The notes under the pieces: generated by a model
What the model was told of the DNA's origin: nothing
What the model saw: the letters and a program-made list of their open reading frames with translations, nothing else
The model's database searches: none
Part shown: positions 1 through 8,570 of the stretch, one piece after another
Numbering within the stretch: position 1 is the first letter of the stretch
Layout of the letters: the number at the start of each line of letters is the position of its first letter
NCBI RefSeq assembly: GCF_007827795.1
Contig: NZ_VITI01000001.1
Location: forward strand, 1-64,000
Direction of reading: 5' to 3'
Length of the DNA stretch: 64,000 nt
Source of the DNA: Azospirillum brasilense
GTDB taxonomy: Bacteria; Pseudomonadota; Alphaproteobacteria; Azospirillales; Azospirillaceae
Translations under genes and position numbers: made by a program

Positions 1-2191
1 ACCACCGCCACCGGCGGGACCTGGAGCATCGACCTTGCCACCGCGACCCCGGTCACCGGTTCGCTCAGCCTGAACGCCAACGGTGCCAACCCGGTCTCGG
101 CCACCGCGACCGACGCGGCGGGCAACACCTCCTCGGCCGGCAGCCAAGCGCTGACCATCGACACCACGCTGCCCGACGCCCCGGCGGTGACCAGCGCCGC
201 GCTGAGCAACAGCGCCACGCCGACCGTCAGCGGCACGGCGGAAGCGGGCAGCACGGTGACGGTCACGGTGGGTGGCGCCACCTACACCACGAACGCGACG
301 GGCGGGAACTGGTCCATCGACCTCGCCACGGCGACGCCGACCTCCGGCGCGCTGAGCCTGAACGCCAACGGCGCCAACCCCGTCTCGGCCACCGCGACCG
401 ACGCGGCGGGCAACGTGTCGGCTCCGGGGACGCAGTCGCTGACCATCGACACCACGGTTCCGAACACTCCGGCGGTGACCTCGGCGGCGCTGACCAACAG
501 CGCGACACCGACCGTCACCGGCACGGCGGAAGCGGGCAGCACGGTGACCGTCACGGTGGGTGGGGCGACCTACACCACGATCGCGACGGGCGGAAACTGG
601 TCCATCAACCTCGCCACGGCGACGCCGGTCACCGGCGTGCTGAGCCTGAACGCCAACGGCGCCAACGCCGTCTCGGCCACCGCGACCGATGCGGCGGGCA
701 ACGTGTCGGCAGCGGGCACGCAGTCGCTGACCATCGACACCACGGCTCCGAACGCTCCGGTGGTGACCACGGCACTGACCAACAGCACGACGCCGACCCT
801 GACCGGCACGGCGGAAGCCGGCAGCACGGTGACGGTCACGGTGGGTGGCGCCACCTACACCACCACCACCACCGGCGGGACCTGGAGCATCGACCTTGCC
901 ACCGCGACCCCGGTCACCGGTTCGCTCAGCCTGAACGCCAACGGTGCCAACCCGGTCTCGGCCACCGCGACCGACGCGGCGGGCAACACCTCCTCGGCCG
1001 GCACCCAATCGCTGACCATCGACACCACGCTGCCCGACGCCCCGGCGGTGACCAGCGCCGCGCTGAGCAACAGCACGACGCCGACCCTGACCGGCACGGC
1101 GGAAGCCGGCAGCACGGTGACGGTCACCGTCGGCGGTGCCACCTACACCACCACCGCCACCAACGGCGGCGCCTGGAGCCTCGACCTCGCCACGGCAACG
1201 CCCGCCACCGGCACGCTGAGCCTCAACGCCAACGGCACGAACACCGTGTCGGCCACCGCGACCGACGCGGCGGGCAACGTGTCGGCTGCGGGGACGCAGT
1301 CGCTGACCATCGACACCACGGTTCCGAACACTCCGGCGGTGACCTCGGCGGCGCTGACCAACAGCACGACGCCAACTCTGGCCGGAACGGCGGAAGCGGG
1401 CAGCACGGTGACCGTCACGGTGGGCGGCGCCACCTACACCACCACGGCGACGAATGGGGCCTGGTCCATCGACCTCGCCACCGCGACGCCGACCACCGGT
1501 TCGCTCAGCCTGAACACCAACGGTGCCAACCCGGTTTCGGCCACCGCGACCGACGCGGCGGGCAACACGTCCTCGGCCGGCACCCAATCGCTGACCGTCG
1601 ACACCACGCTGCCCGACGCCCCGGCGGTGACCAGCACCGCGCTGAGCAACAGCACGACGCCGACCCTGACCGGCACGGCGGAAGCGGGCAGCACGGTGAC
1701 GGTCACGGTGGGCGGCGCCACCTACACCACCACCGCCACCGGCGGGACCTGGAGCATCGACCTTGCCACCGCGACCCCGGTCACCGGTTCGCTCAGCCTG
1801 AACGCCAACGGCGCCAACCCGGTCTCGGCGACGGCCGCCGACGCCTCGGGCAACGTGTCGGCGCCGGGCACGCAGACGCTGACCATCGATACCACGCTGC
1901 CCGATGCCCCGACCGTCACCACGGCGCTGAGCAACAGCACGACGCCGACCCTCACCGGTTCGGCGGAAGCCGGCAGCACGGTGACGGTCACCGTCGGCGG
2001 TGCCACCTACACCACCACCACCACCAACGGCGGCGCCTGGAGCCTCGACCTCGCCACCGCGACGCCGGTCACCGGCGTGCTGAGCCTCATCGCCAACGCC
2101 GCCAACCCGGTCTCGGCCACCGCCACGGATGCCGCTGGAAACACGTCCTCGGCGGGGACGCAATCGCTGATCATCGACACCACCGCCCCGA
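1..2191 (+). repeat. Tandem Ig-domain repeat array, 285–291 bp units
   Basis: Seven complete units and one cut by the left edge repeat the pattern GGATYTT…GTWSIDLATATP…LSLNANGANPVSATATDAAGN…TQSLTIDTT. Unit length varies as 285, 288 or 291 bp, always a multiple of three. Some units are almost identical at DNA level: the first ~100 bases of the window recur near 1732 and, with small changes, near 862. That indicates recent duplication or gene conversion. Confidence 0.95.
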
Positions 2192-3981
2192 CCGCGACCG
2201 TGCTGTTCGAGGACGACAGCATCGACGCCATCGAGCAAACCAGCGCCGCCTTCACCATCAGCGGCGGCGAGGCCGGGGCCGGCTTCACCTGGACGATCAC
2301 CTCGGCGGGCGGCGGCCAGGTCACCGGCAGCGGCGTGATGAGCGGCCCGACCGCGCGGGTGACCGGGCTGGACCTCGCCGGCCTGGGCGACGGCACGCTC
2401 ACCCTGACACTCGGCCTGACCGATCCGGCGGGCAACGTGTCGGCGCCCTTCACCGCGACGACGCAGAAGCTCACCGCCACCGTGGAGAAGCCCGCCCCGG
2501 TCGCCCCGCCGCCGGTCGCCACCGTGGACGGCGCCACCGTCAGCGGTTCGGTCACCACCGGCGGCGACGGCACGCGCACCACCACGGTGACCATCGCGGC
2601 CAGCAATGAGGACCGGGTCGAGGACAGCAACACCGCCAACGCCGATCTGGCCGACGTGCCGGTGGTGCGCGAGCAGGTGGTCGACGCCCGGACCGGGACG
2701 GTGTCCACCGTCACCACCCTGACGGTCAGCGTCTCCAACGGCGTCGCCGTCACCACCAGCGGCAACGCCGAGCGGCAGACCGCCGCGCAGGCCCAGACCG
2801 GGGTGACCGGCCTGATCGCCGCCATCGAGGCGCGCACCGACGCCGGCACGGCCTCGCGCGGCAACCTGACCGGCGGCGGCGACGGCTTCCTCTCGGTGCT
2901 GTCCGCGCAGGCCCAGCTCCTGGTGCGCGCCATCGACTTCAGCACGCCGGGCGTGGCCGCCGGCCAGGCGGTGCAGACCAGGGTGACCGGCAACACGCTG
3001 GGCGGCACCGGCACCGCCAGCACGGCGCCGACCGCGGTGGTGCTGAACACCTCGGCGGCGGCGGGTCCGGTGACCATCCAGCTCGACAACGTCGAGTTCG
3101 CGGCGGTGGTCGGCAACGCCACGCTGGTCGGCGGCGACGGCGAGCAGATCGTCTACGGCGACGACCACCAGCAGTACATGTATCTGGGGGCCGGCGACGA
3201 CGTGCTGCACGGCGGCGGCGGCAACGACACGGTGGCCAGCGCCGGCGGCAACGACACGCTGTACGGCGACGAGGGCGACGACGTGGTGATGGGCGGCGAG
3301 GGCGACGACTGGGTGCTCGGCGGGTCGGGCAACGACCTGATCGGCGGCGGCACGGGCGACGACCGCGGCTTCGGCGGGACGGGCGACGACATCCTGTTCG
3401 GCGAGGAGGGCGACGACACGCTGACCGGCAACGAGGGCGACGACACGGTGGCCGGCGGGTCGGGCAACGACCTTCTGTTCGGCGAGGAGGGCGACGACCT
3501 TCTGGTCGGCGACGCGGGCGACGACACGATCAGCGGCGGGGCGGGCAACGACGTGGCGCTGGGCGGGGCGGGCCGCGACCTGATCGGGCTTGGTGCGGGC
3601 GACGACCTGGCCACCGGTGACGACGGCGACGACACGCTGTTCGGCGAGGACGGCAACGACACGCTGTTCGGCGGGGCGGGCAATGACCTGCTGAACGGCG
3701 GGTCGGGCAACGACGTGCTGTTCGCCGACGGCGGGGCGGACACGCTGTGGGGCGGCGAAGGCGCGGACCTGTTCGCCTTCGGGCGGGCCTCGGGCGGCTC
3801 GGTGGTGATGGACTTCCAGGCGGGTGTGGACCGTTTGGCCCTTTACGACGCCAGCATGGACCTCGGCGCGGTGATCCGCTCGGCGCGGGTGGAGGGCGGC
3901 AACACCACCCTCGACGTCGGCTCGGGCAACCGCATCACCATCCTCGGCCAGACCGGCAACGTCGCCGCCTGGTTCGGCTGA
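1..3981 (+). CDS. Giant Ig-repeat/RTX adhesin (5' end outside window)
   Basis: The frame is open from base 1, so only the last 1,326 residues are present and the true start lies upstream; the GTG at 187 is just a codon inside a repeat. The visible part has three zones. The first (to about base 2190) is a tandem array of roughly 95-residue bacterial Ig-like units. The second (about 2200–3120) is a non-repetitive linker. The third (about 3125–3780) is a run of RTX nonapeptides such as GGSGNDLIGG and GEEGDDTL, which bind calcium, followed by a short C-terminal region that fits a type I secretion signal. Together this is the layout of large secreted biofilm or adhesion proteins (BapA/LapA-like). 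The type I exporter at 8.6–11.7 kb is a candidate exporter. Substrate of adhesion cannot be told from sequence. Confidence 0.9.
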   Translation, partial: TTATGGTWSIDLATATPVTGSLSLNANGANPVSATATDAAGNTSSAGSQALTIDTTLPDAPAVTSAALSNSATPTVSGTAEAGSTVTVTVGGATYTTNATGGNWSIDLATATPTSGALSLNANGANPVSATATDAAGNVSAPGTQSLTIDTTVPNTPAVTSAALTNSATPTVTGTAEAGSTVTVTVGGATYTTIATGGNWSINLATATPVTGVLSLNANGANAVSATATDAAGNVSAAGTQSLTIDTTAPNAPVVTTALTNSTTPTLTGTAEAGSTVTVTVGGATYTTTTTGGTWSIDLATATPVTGSLSLNANGANPVSATATDAAGNTSSAGTQSLTIDTTLPDAPAVTSAALSNSTTPTLTGTAEAGSTVTVTVGGATYTTTATNGGAWSLDLATATPATGTLSLNANGTNTVSATATDAAGNVSAAGTQSLTIDTTVPNTPAVTSAALTNSTTPTLAGTAEAGSTVTVTVGGATYTTTATNGAWSIDLATATPTTGSLSLNTNGANPVSATATDAAGNTSSAGTQSLTVDTTLPDAPAVTSTALSNSTTPTLTGTAEAGSTVTVTVGGATYTTTATGGTWSIDLATATPVTGSLSLNANGANPVSATAADASGNVSAPGTQTLTIDTTLPDAPTVTTALSNSTTPTLTGSAEAGSTVTVTVGGATYTTTTTNGGAWSLDLATATPVTGVLSLIANAANPVSATATDAAGNTSSAGTQSLIIDTTAPTATVLFEDDSIDAIEQTSAAFTISGGEAGAGFTWTITSAGGGQVTGSGVMSGPTARVTGLDLAGLGDGTLTLTLGLTDPAGNVSAPFTATTQKLTATVEKPAPVAPPPVATVDGATVSGSVTTGGDGTRTTTVTIAASNEDRVEDSNTANADLADVPVVREQVVDARTGTVSTVTTLTVSVSNGVAVTTSGNAERQTAAQAQTGVTGLIAAIEARTDAGTASRGNLTGGGDGFLSVLSAQAQLLVRAIDFSTPGVAAGQAVQTRVTGNTLGGTGTASTAPTAVVLNTSAAAGPVTIQLDNVEFAAVVGNATLVGGDGEQIVYGDDHQQYMYLGAGDDVLHGGGGNDTVASAGGNDTLYGDEGDDVVMGGEGDDWVLGGSGNDLIGGGTGDDRGFGGTGDDILFGEEGDDTLTGNEGDDTVAGGSGNDLLFGEEGDDLLVGDAGDDTISGGAGNDVALGGAGRDLIGLGAGDDLATGDDGDDTLFGEDGNDTLFGGAGNDLLNGGSGNDVLFADGGADTLWGGEGADLFAFGRASGGSVVMDFQAGVDRLALYDASMDLGAVIRSARVEGGNTTLDVGSGNRITILGQTGNVAAWFG

Positions 3982-4002
3982 GACGGCATAGAGACCAGCC
4001 GG

Positions 4003-4048
4003 AACGGCGGGTGCCGGGGCCTTCGGGCCTCGGCACCCGCCGTTTCCG
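4003..4048 (+). terminator. Rho-independent terminator after the adhesin gene
   Basis: An 18-bp stem (4003–4020 with 4027–4044, one G·U pair) closes on a CTTCGG loop and is followed by a T-containing tail. It starts 22 bases after the adhesin stop codon. The rest of the gap to 4291 holds no gene that I can support. Confidence 0.85.
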
Positions 4049-4290
4049 TTTCAGGCGGCAGGACGTTGCGATGCGAACCGCAAGCTGTGGGGGTTGGCCT
4101 CCGGAAACGGGGGCCGGTTCAAGCGCCGCACTCCGCACAACCATGATGAGAACTTGTTGAGACACGACCGCGCGGGTTATCCTGCAATCATGCGCGGTCA
4201 TGGCCTCACCATCCTCGTTCGCCGGACCGCCGCGTTCGTTCCGACGCGAGATCGCCCGCTCGTCGCATTCGTTCAAGGAAATCGGCCAAA

Positions 4291-5037
4291 GTGGACATTC
4301 CCCGGATCTTCACGATCAGTGAAAGCGCCCACCGCATCCACAACCCGATCACACCGGAGAAGCTCGCCATCCTCGGCGCGGCGTTGCGTCTGGAAGCAGG
4401 GGACCGGGTGCTCGACCTGGGCAGCGGTTCGGGGGAGATGCTGTGCAGCTGGGCGCGCGATCACGGCATCACCGGGACCGGCATCGACATGAGCCGGCTG
4501 TTCACCGAGCAGGCGAAGCTCCGTGCCGTCGAACTCGGCGTCGCCGATCGGGTCGCGTTCATCCACGGTGATGCCGCCGGTTATGTCTCCGACGAGAAGG
4601 TCGATGTGGCCGCCTGTGTCGGTGCCACCTGGATTGCCGGTGGTGTCGCCGGCACGGTCGAGCTTCTGGCGCGGAGCCTGCGCACCGGAGGGATCATCCT
4701 CATCGGCGAGCCCTTCTGGAGGCAGATGCCGCCGACGGACGATGTCGCCAAGGGGTGCCTTGCCAACGCAACGTCCGATTTCCTCACGCTCCCGGAGCTT
4801 CTCGCGTCCTTCGGCCGCCTTGGCTGCGATGTCGTTGAGATGGTTCTGGCCGATCAGGACGGCTGGGACCGCTACGAGGCGGCGAAATGGCTGACCATGC
4901 GCCGCTGGCTGGAAGCCAATCCCGGCGACGACTTCGCGAAGGACATTCGAGCCAAACTGACCTCGGAACCGGTGCGCTACGCCACCCACACGCGGGACTA
5001 TCTGGGCTGGGGCGTGTTCGCGCTGATGCCGCGGTAA
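4291..5037 (+). CDS. Class I SAM-dependent methyltransferase
   Basis: The 248-residue product has the methyltransferase motif I, VLDLGSGSGEML (about residues 40–51), which binds S-adenosylmethionine, and a motif II-like acidic turn (GTGIDMSR, about 61–68). The substrate is not predictable. The start chosen is GTG at 4291, preceded by AAGGAA at 4275–4280; no in-frame ATG nearby fits better. The gene stands alone on the plus strand and converges on the LysR gene with a 9-base gap, so the two share a 3' region without an obvious terminator. Confidence 0.75.
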   Translation: MDIPRIFTISESAHRIHNPITPEKLAILGAALRLEAGDRVLDLGSGSGEMLCSWARDHGITGTGIDMSRLFTEQAKLRAVELGVADRVAFIHGDAAGYVSDEKVDVAACVGATWIAGGVAGTVELLARSLRTGGIILIGEPFWRQMPPTDDVAKGCLANATSDFLTLPELLASFGRLGCDVVEMVLADQDGWDRYEAAKWLTMRRWLEANPGDDFAKDIRAKLTSEPVRYATHTRDYLGWGVFALMPR

Positions 5038-5046
5038 CACCTCGCC

Positions 5047-5967
5047 TCAACCCTGACGTGACGCTCTCGGCGACGCGCCGTTCCGCACGCGCAAATGGTC
5101 GATGAAGGCGCGCAGCCGCGGCGGCACCGTCCGGCGGCTGGGGTAGTAGAGATGGAAGCCGGCAAAGGGCGGGCAGAACGCCTCCAGGACGGCCACCAGC
5201 GCGCCGCGTTCCAGATGGGGCCGGAAGGTCTCCTCCATGCCGCAGGTGATCCCGGCGCCGGCCAGAGCCAGCCGGACCATCATCCCCATGTCGTTGGTCG
5301 CGACCCGCGGATTCACCGCGATATCGAAGTCGCGGCCGTCCTCGGTGAACTCCCAGCGGTAGGGCGCCACGTCCGGCGCCGGACGCCAGCCGATGCAGCG
5401 GTGGGCGAGCAGGTCGCGCGGATGGGCTGGACGGCCAAACTCTGCCAGATAGGCCGGTGAGGCCACCACCAACTGCCGCTGCGGGGCGGAGACCGGGACC
5501 GCGATCATGTCCTGCTCGATGGCTTCGCCCAGCCGGACGCCCGCGTCGAAACCCGCCGCGACGATGTCGAACTCCTCGTCGGTCACCAGGATGTCGACGC
5601 CGACCGATGGGTGGGCGGCCAGAAAGCCGGCCAGCGCCTCCCCCTCCAGGATGCTCTCCGCGATGGATGAGACGGCCAGCCGCAGCGTCCCGCCCGGCGC
5701 CCCGTGCGCCGAGGCGATGACCTCCAGCGCCGTGCCGATCTCCGCCAGCGCCGGGCGCGTCGCGGCCAGCAGATGCGCGCCCGCGTCGGTCAGCCGCACG
5801 CTGCGCGTCGTCCTTTGGAGAAGCGGCACGCCGATCCGATCCTCCAGCCGGCGGACCGCCTGGCTGACGGCGGAACGGGTGACGCCCAGGCGCTCGGACG
5901 CCCGGCGGAAGTTGAGCGTCTCGGCCACCGCCAGAAACGCCGCCATGCCTTCGAAAGGATCGCTCAT
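5047..5967 (-). CDS. LysR family transcriptional regulator
   Basis: This 306-residue protein has an N-terminal winged helix-turn-helix (residues 5–63, AFLAVAETLNFRRASERLG then VTRSAVSQAVRRLE), typical of LysR regulators, and a C-terminal periplasmic-binding-fold effector domain (about 90–295). It is divergent from the SDR operon starting at 6075, the usual arrangement when a LysR protein controls its neighbour. A perfect inverted repeat lies right at its start (5969–5985). The inducer is unknown. Length is normal for the family. Confidence 0.92.
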   Translation of the reverse strand: MSDPFEGMAAFLAVAETLNFRRASERLGVTRSAVSQAVRRLEDRIGVPLLQRTTRSVRLTDAGAHLLAATRPALAEIGTALEVIASAHGAPGGTLRLAVSSIAESILEGEALAGFLAAHPSVGVDILVTDEEFDIVAAGFDAGVRLGEAIEQDMIAVPVSAPQRQLVVASPAYLAEFGRPAHPRDLLAHRCIGWRPAPDVAPYRWEFTEDGRDFDIAVNPRVATNDMGMMVRLALAGAGITCGMEETFRPHLERGALVAVLEAFCPPFAGFHLYYPSRRTVPPRLRAFIDHLRVRNGASPRASRQG

Positions 5968-5968
5968 T

Positions 5969-5985
5969 GGTTAGAGAACCTAACC
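5969..5985. promoter_or_regulatory. Candidate LysR-box (T-N11-A palindrome)
   Basis: GGTTAG-N5-CTAACC is a perfect inverted repeat that contains the T-N11-A core of LysR sites. It lies one base upstream of the lysR start codon and about 90 bases from the divergent SDR gene, so it fits an autoregulatory and activating site. Confidence 0.65.
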
Positions 5986-6074
5986 AGCCTGTTCATGATT
6001 GGCAACTCGAACTATCGACCGGTTGATCATAGCTTTTCTCCGTCACCGCAACGATCGACGGAAGGGAGCACGAT

Positions 6075-6806
6075 ATGACCGCGATCACCGACAAAACGAT
6101 TCTCATCACCGGCGCCTCCAGCGGCATCGGCGAAGGCACCGCCCGCGTCCTCGGCGCCGCCGGGGCGAAGCTGCTGCTCGGCGCCCGCCGGACGGACCGG
6201 CTGGAGGCCCTGGCCGCTGACATCCGGTCCGGGGGCGGGACCGCCGAGGTCCGCGCGCTGGACGTGACGAGCCGCGCGGACATGGCCGCCTTCGCCGCCT
6301 TCGCGCAGGAGCGGTTCGGGCGCATCGACGTGCTGGTCAACAACGCCGGGGTCATGCCGCTGTCCCCCATCGCCTCGCTGAAGGTCGAGGAATGGGACCG
6401 CATGATCGACGTGAACATCCGCGGTGTCCTCTACGGCATCGCCGCGGTGCTGCCGGTCATGAACGGCCAGGGCTTCGGCCAGATCATCAACATCGCCTCC
6501 ATCGGGGCGCTCGCCGTGTCGCCGACCGCCGCCGTCTACTGCGCGACGAAATACGCGGTGCGGGCCATTTCCGACGGGCTGCGCCAGGAGAACGAGCGGC
6601 TGCGCGTCACCTGCGTCTGCCCCGGTGTCGTGGAATCGGAGCTGGCCCACACCATCACCGACCCGGAGGCCGAGGAGCTGATGCGGAGCTACCGCGCCGT
6701 CTCCATCAAGCCGGACGCCATCGGGCGGGCCATCCTGCACGCCATCGAGCAGCCGGACGACGTGGACACCAACGAGATCGTGGTCCGTCCCACGGCCAGC
6801 CATTGA
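6075..6806 (+). CDS. Short-chain dehydrogenase/reductase (SDR)
   Basis: A 243-residue classical SDR. The cofactor-binding motif TGASSGIG is at residues 13–20, the structural NNAG motif near 92, and the catalytic Tyr and Lys in VYCATKYAV near 154–158, with a Ser (NIASIG) upstream. It should reduce a ketone or oxidise an alcohol with NAD(P)H; the substrate is not predictable. An AAGGGAGC ribosome-binding site lies about 9 bases before the ATG. It is first of three co-directional genes, probably controlled by the divergent LysR regulator. Confidence 0.88.
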   Translation: MTAITDKTILITGASSGIGEGTARVLGAAGAKLLLGARRTDRLEALAADIRSGGGTAEVRALDVTSRADMAAFAAFAQERFGRIDVLVNNAGVMPLSPIASLKVEEWDRMIDVNIRGVLYGIAAVLPVMNGQGFGQIINIASIGALAVSPTAAVYCATKYAVRAISDGLRQENERLRVTCVCPGVVESELAHTITDPEAEELMRSYRAVSIKPDAIGRAILHAIEQPDDVDTNEIVVRPTASH

Positions 6807-6831
6807 GCCAGCCAAAGCGAAGGAAGTCAGC

Positions 6832-7329
6832 ATGACCCACGCCACCGACACCCTCGGCCGTCCGCCCGCGCGCCTGCGCACCCTCGTCGCGGCGGGGCTG
6901 CTCGCCGCGGTTCCGGCGATGCCCGCCGCCGCCCTGACCACGGAGGAGCGCGCTAAGCGCGGCGGCGAGGTGATCCGCAGCCTGAACAACAGCCAGCCCC
7001 AGCCCACACTGGAGCGGATGCGCGAGGAGTTTCCCTTCCTGGCGGAGGCCACCGAGGCCTACGCGCTGGGTGACGTCTGGTCCCGGCCGGGGCTGGACAC
7101 GCGGACCCGCCAGCTGGCCGCCGTCGCCGCCTTCGCCGCCATCGGCGAGACGGCCTTCATGAAGATCCACGCCGGCTACGCGCTCAACGCCGGCGTCTCC
7201 GAGGACGAGTTGAAGGAGATCGTCTACATGGTGACGGTCCCGGCGGGCTTCCCCCGCGCGATCTCCGCCGCACGCACCCTGTCGGAGCTGTTCGGCGAGC
7301 GCCGCCCGTCGGAAGGAGGCACGCCATGA
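6832..7329 (+). CDS. Exported carboxymuconolactone decarboxylase-family protein
   Basis: The 165-residue product begins with a basic segment and a hydrophobic stretch (about residues 17–35, ending AAALT) that reads as a signal peptide. The mature part matches the CMD fold: a TRQLAAVAAFAAIG helix and a C-terminal KIHAGYALNAGVSEDELKEIV segment. The CxxC redox pair of AhpD-type members is absent, so a peroxidase role is unlikely. It lies 25 bases after the SDR gene and overlaps the next gene by 4 bases, pointing to one transcript. An AAGGAAG ribosome-binding site precedes the ATG. Confidence 0.8.
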   Translation: MTHATDTLGRPPARLRTLVAAGLLAAVPAMPAAALTTEERAKRGGEVIRSLNNSQPQPTLERMREEFPFLAEATEAYALGDVWSRPGLDTRTRQLAAVAAFAAIGETAFMKIHAGYALNAGVSEDELKEIVYMVTVPAGFPRAISAARTLSELFGERRPSEGGTP

Positions 7330-7682
7330 AACGCGCTTTCGCCCGAACCGCCACCCTGACGGCCGCCCTGCTCGCCGCCGGCGCCGAGGCCCTGCCCGAC
7401 CGCAAGGCGCTGGCCCAGTCCGCCGACCGGCCTGGGGTGGCGCAGGCGGATCACCCCTATGTCGGCCTGTGGGTGACGGAAGACGGCCGCGTCCGCCACG
7501 AGCTTCTCCCCGACAACCGCTACGTCGAGGCGCGGGGCAACCGGGAGAAGGCGTACCAAGGCCGCTATCGGGTCACCGGCGACCACATCGACTATTGGGA
7601 CGACACCGGCTTCACCGCCGACGGCGACTTCATCGACGGGGTGCTGCACCATGGCGGGATGATCCTGCACCGGAGGCGCTGA
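7326..7682 (+). CDS. Atu4866-domain small exported protein
   Basis: A 118-residue protein with an N-terminal hydrophobic leader (about residues 1–31) and a compact beta-rich domain beginning HPYVGLWVTEDGRVRHEL, with the pattern GRYRVTGDHIDYWDDTGF. This resembles the small Atu4866 family, which often sits beside SDR and CMD genes; no biochemical function is established to my knowledge. Its ATG overlaps the stop of the CMD gene (ATGA), so translation is probably coupled. Confidence 0.7.
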   Translation: MKRAFARTATLTAALLAAGAEALPDRKALAQSADRPGVAQADHPYVGLWVTEDGRVRHELLPDNRYVEARGNREKAYQGRYRVTGDHIDYWDDTGFTADGDFIDGVLHHGGMILHRRR

Positions 7683-7698
7683 TCGCAGCGCTTTTTCT
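7676..7698 (+). terminator. Short rho-independent terminator
   Basis: GCGCT (7676–7680) pairs with AGCGC (7687–7691) and is followed directly by TTTTT. It overlaps the stop codon of the Atu4866-like gene and would end the SDR operon. The stem is only 5 bp. Confidence 0.5.
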
Positions 7699-7859
7699 CT
7701 CCTGTGCAAAACTGTGAAGTGGACAACAGTGCCGGATGCCCGATCCGGGAAGAATGGCTGTGCAAGGGCGAGGTCTTCGGAACGAACCGGCAAAAGGAAC
7801 GCCGAAGAATACGCCTCCCCCTGCATGGCACAATCCCCTGATCCGAAGGAAACGCATCA

Positions 7860-8489
7860 ATGGCAAACGTCTATGGCACCAACAACGCCGACTATCTCGA
7901 CATGATCAAGTACGGCGTCAGCAATGACTACGTGCAAGGTTATGACGGCAACGACACCATCCTCGGCTGGTCCGGCAACGACACGCTGGACGGCTGGAAC
8001 GGCAACGACGTGCTCTACGGCGAGTCGGGCAACGACCTGCTGATGGGCTATTACGGCACCGACACGCTCTATGGCGGCAGCGGCAACGACCAGCTCTATG
8101 GCGAGAGCGGGTACGACAAGCTCTACGGCGGCGAGGGCAACGACACGCTGAGCGGCGGCGACACTTTCGACGACCTCTACGGCGGCATGGGCAAGGACCA
8201 GATGACCGGCGGGGCCGGGGCCGACTGGTTCTTCTTCGAGACGAAGGACAGCGGCGACATCTACGCCGGCAACGCCGACACCATCACCGACTTCAAGGAC
8301 GAGGACCAGATCTGGCTGAAGGGCAGCTACAGCTACGCCGGCTCGACCAGCGCGCCCGCCGACGGCCAATACAGCATCTGGCAGAAGGACGGCAATTACG
8401 TTGTCACGTGGAACGCGGCCAACGACACCGGCTATCACGACCTGATCGTGAAAGGCGACAACCCGATGGGCGACATCTCCTTCTACTGA
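7860..8489 (+). CDS. Small RTX calcium-binding protein, likely type I secretion substrate
   Basis: A 209-residue protein with no N-terminal signal peptide. Residues 20–115 hold about eight RTX-like nonapeptides, unusually rich in aromatic residues (GWSGNDTLDGWNGNDVLYG). The C-terminal third is a serralysin-type beta domain (ADWFFFETKDSGD, then TITDFKDEDQIWL) ending DISFY, which fits an uncleaved C-terminal secretion signal. The start has a good GAAGGAAA ribosome-binding site. It is immediately upstream of the ABC exporter and adaptor genes, the normal position for a type I substrate. There is no enzymatic domain, so a structural or calcium-binding surface role is more likely than a protease. 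Confidence 0.88.
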   Translation: MANVYGTNNADYLDMIKYGVSNDYVQGYDGNDTILGWSGNDTLDGWNGNDVLYGESGNDLLMGYYGTDTLYGGSGNDQLYGESGYDKLYGGEGNDTLSGGDTFDDLYGGMGKDQMTGGAGADWFFFETKDSGDIYAGNADTITDFKDEDQIWLKGSYSYAGSTSAPADGQYSIWQKDGNYVVTWNAANDTGYHDLIVKGDNPMGDISFY

Positions 8490-8508
8490 TCCGCCTGACC
8501 GAGGTTCC

Positions 8509-8540
8509 GGGCGCGCCGTCCTTCCCGGCGCGCCCCTTTC
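8509..8540 (+). terminator. Intra-operon hairpin between RTX substrate and exporter
   Basis: A 10-bp perfect stem (GGGCGCGCCG at 8509–8518 with 8526–8535) is followed by a pyrimidine-rich tail CTTTCCTTT. It sits between the substrate gene and the ABC exporter gene and could act as a partial terminator that keeps substrate mRNA above exporter mRNA. Confidence 0.6.
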
Positions 8541-8570
8541 CTTTCTCCGGACGACAGGAGCGCCCTTCCC

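Noticed and set aside
263-2006. Serial minus-strand frames of about 95 codons starting with the same peptide
   Set aside because: They are antisense copies of the Ig repeat units and repeat only because the repeats do.
1-2191. CRISPR-like regular repeats
   Set aside because: The unit is about 288 bp, wholly coding, with no unique spacers.
6832-7329. AhpD-like peroxidase function for the CMD-family protein
   Set aside because: The CxxC redox pair is absent and the protein appears to be exported.
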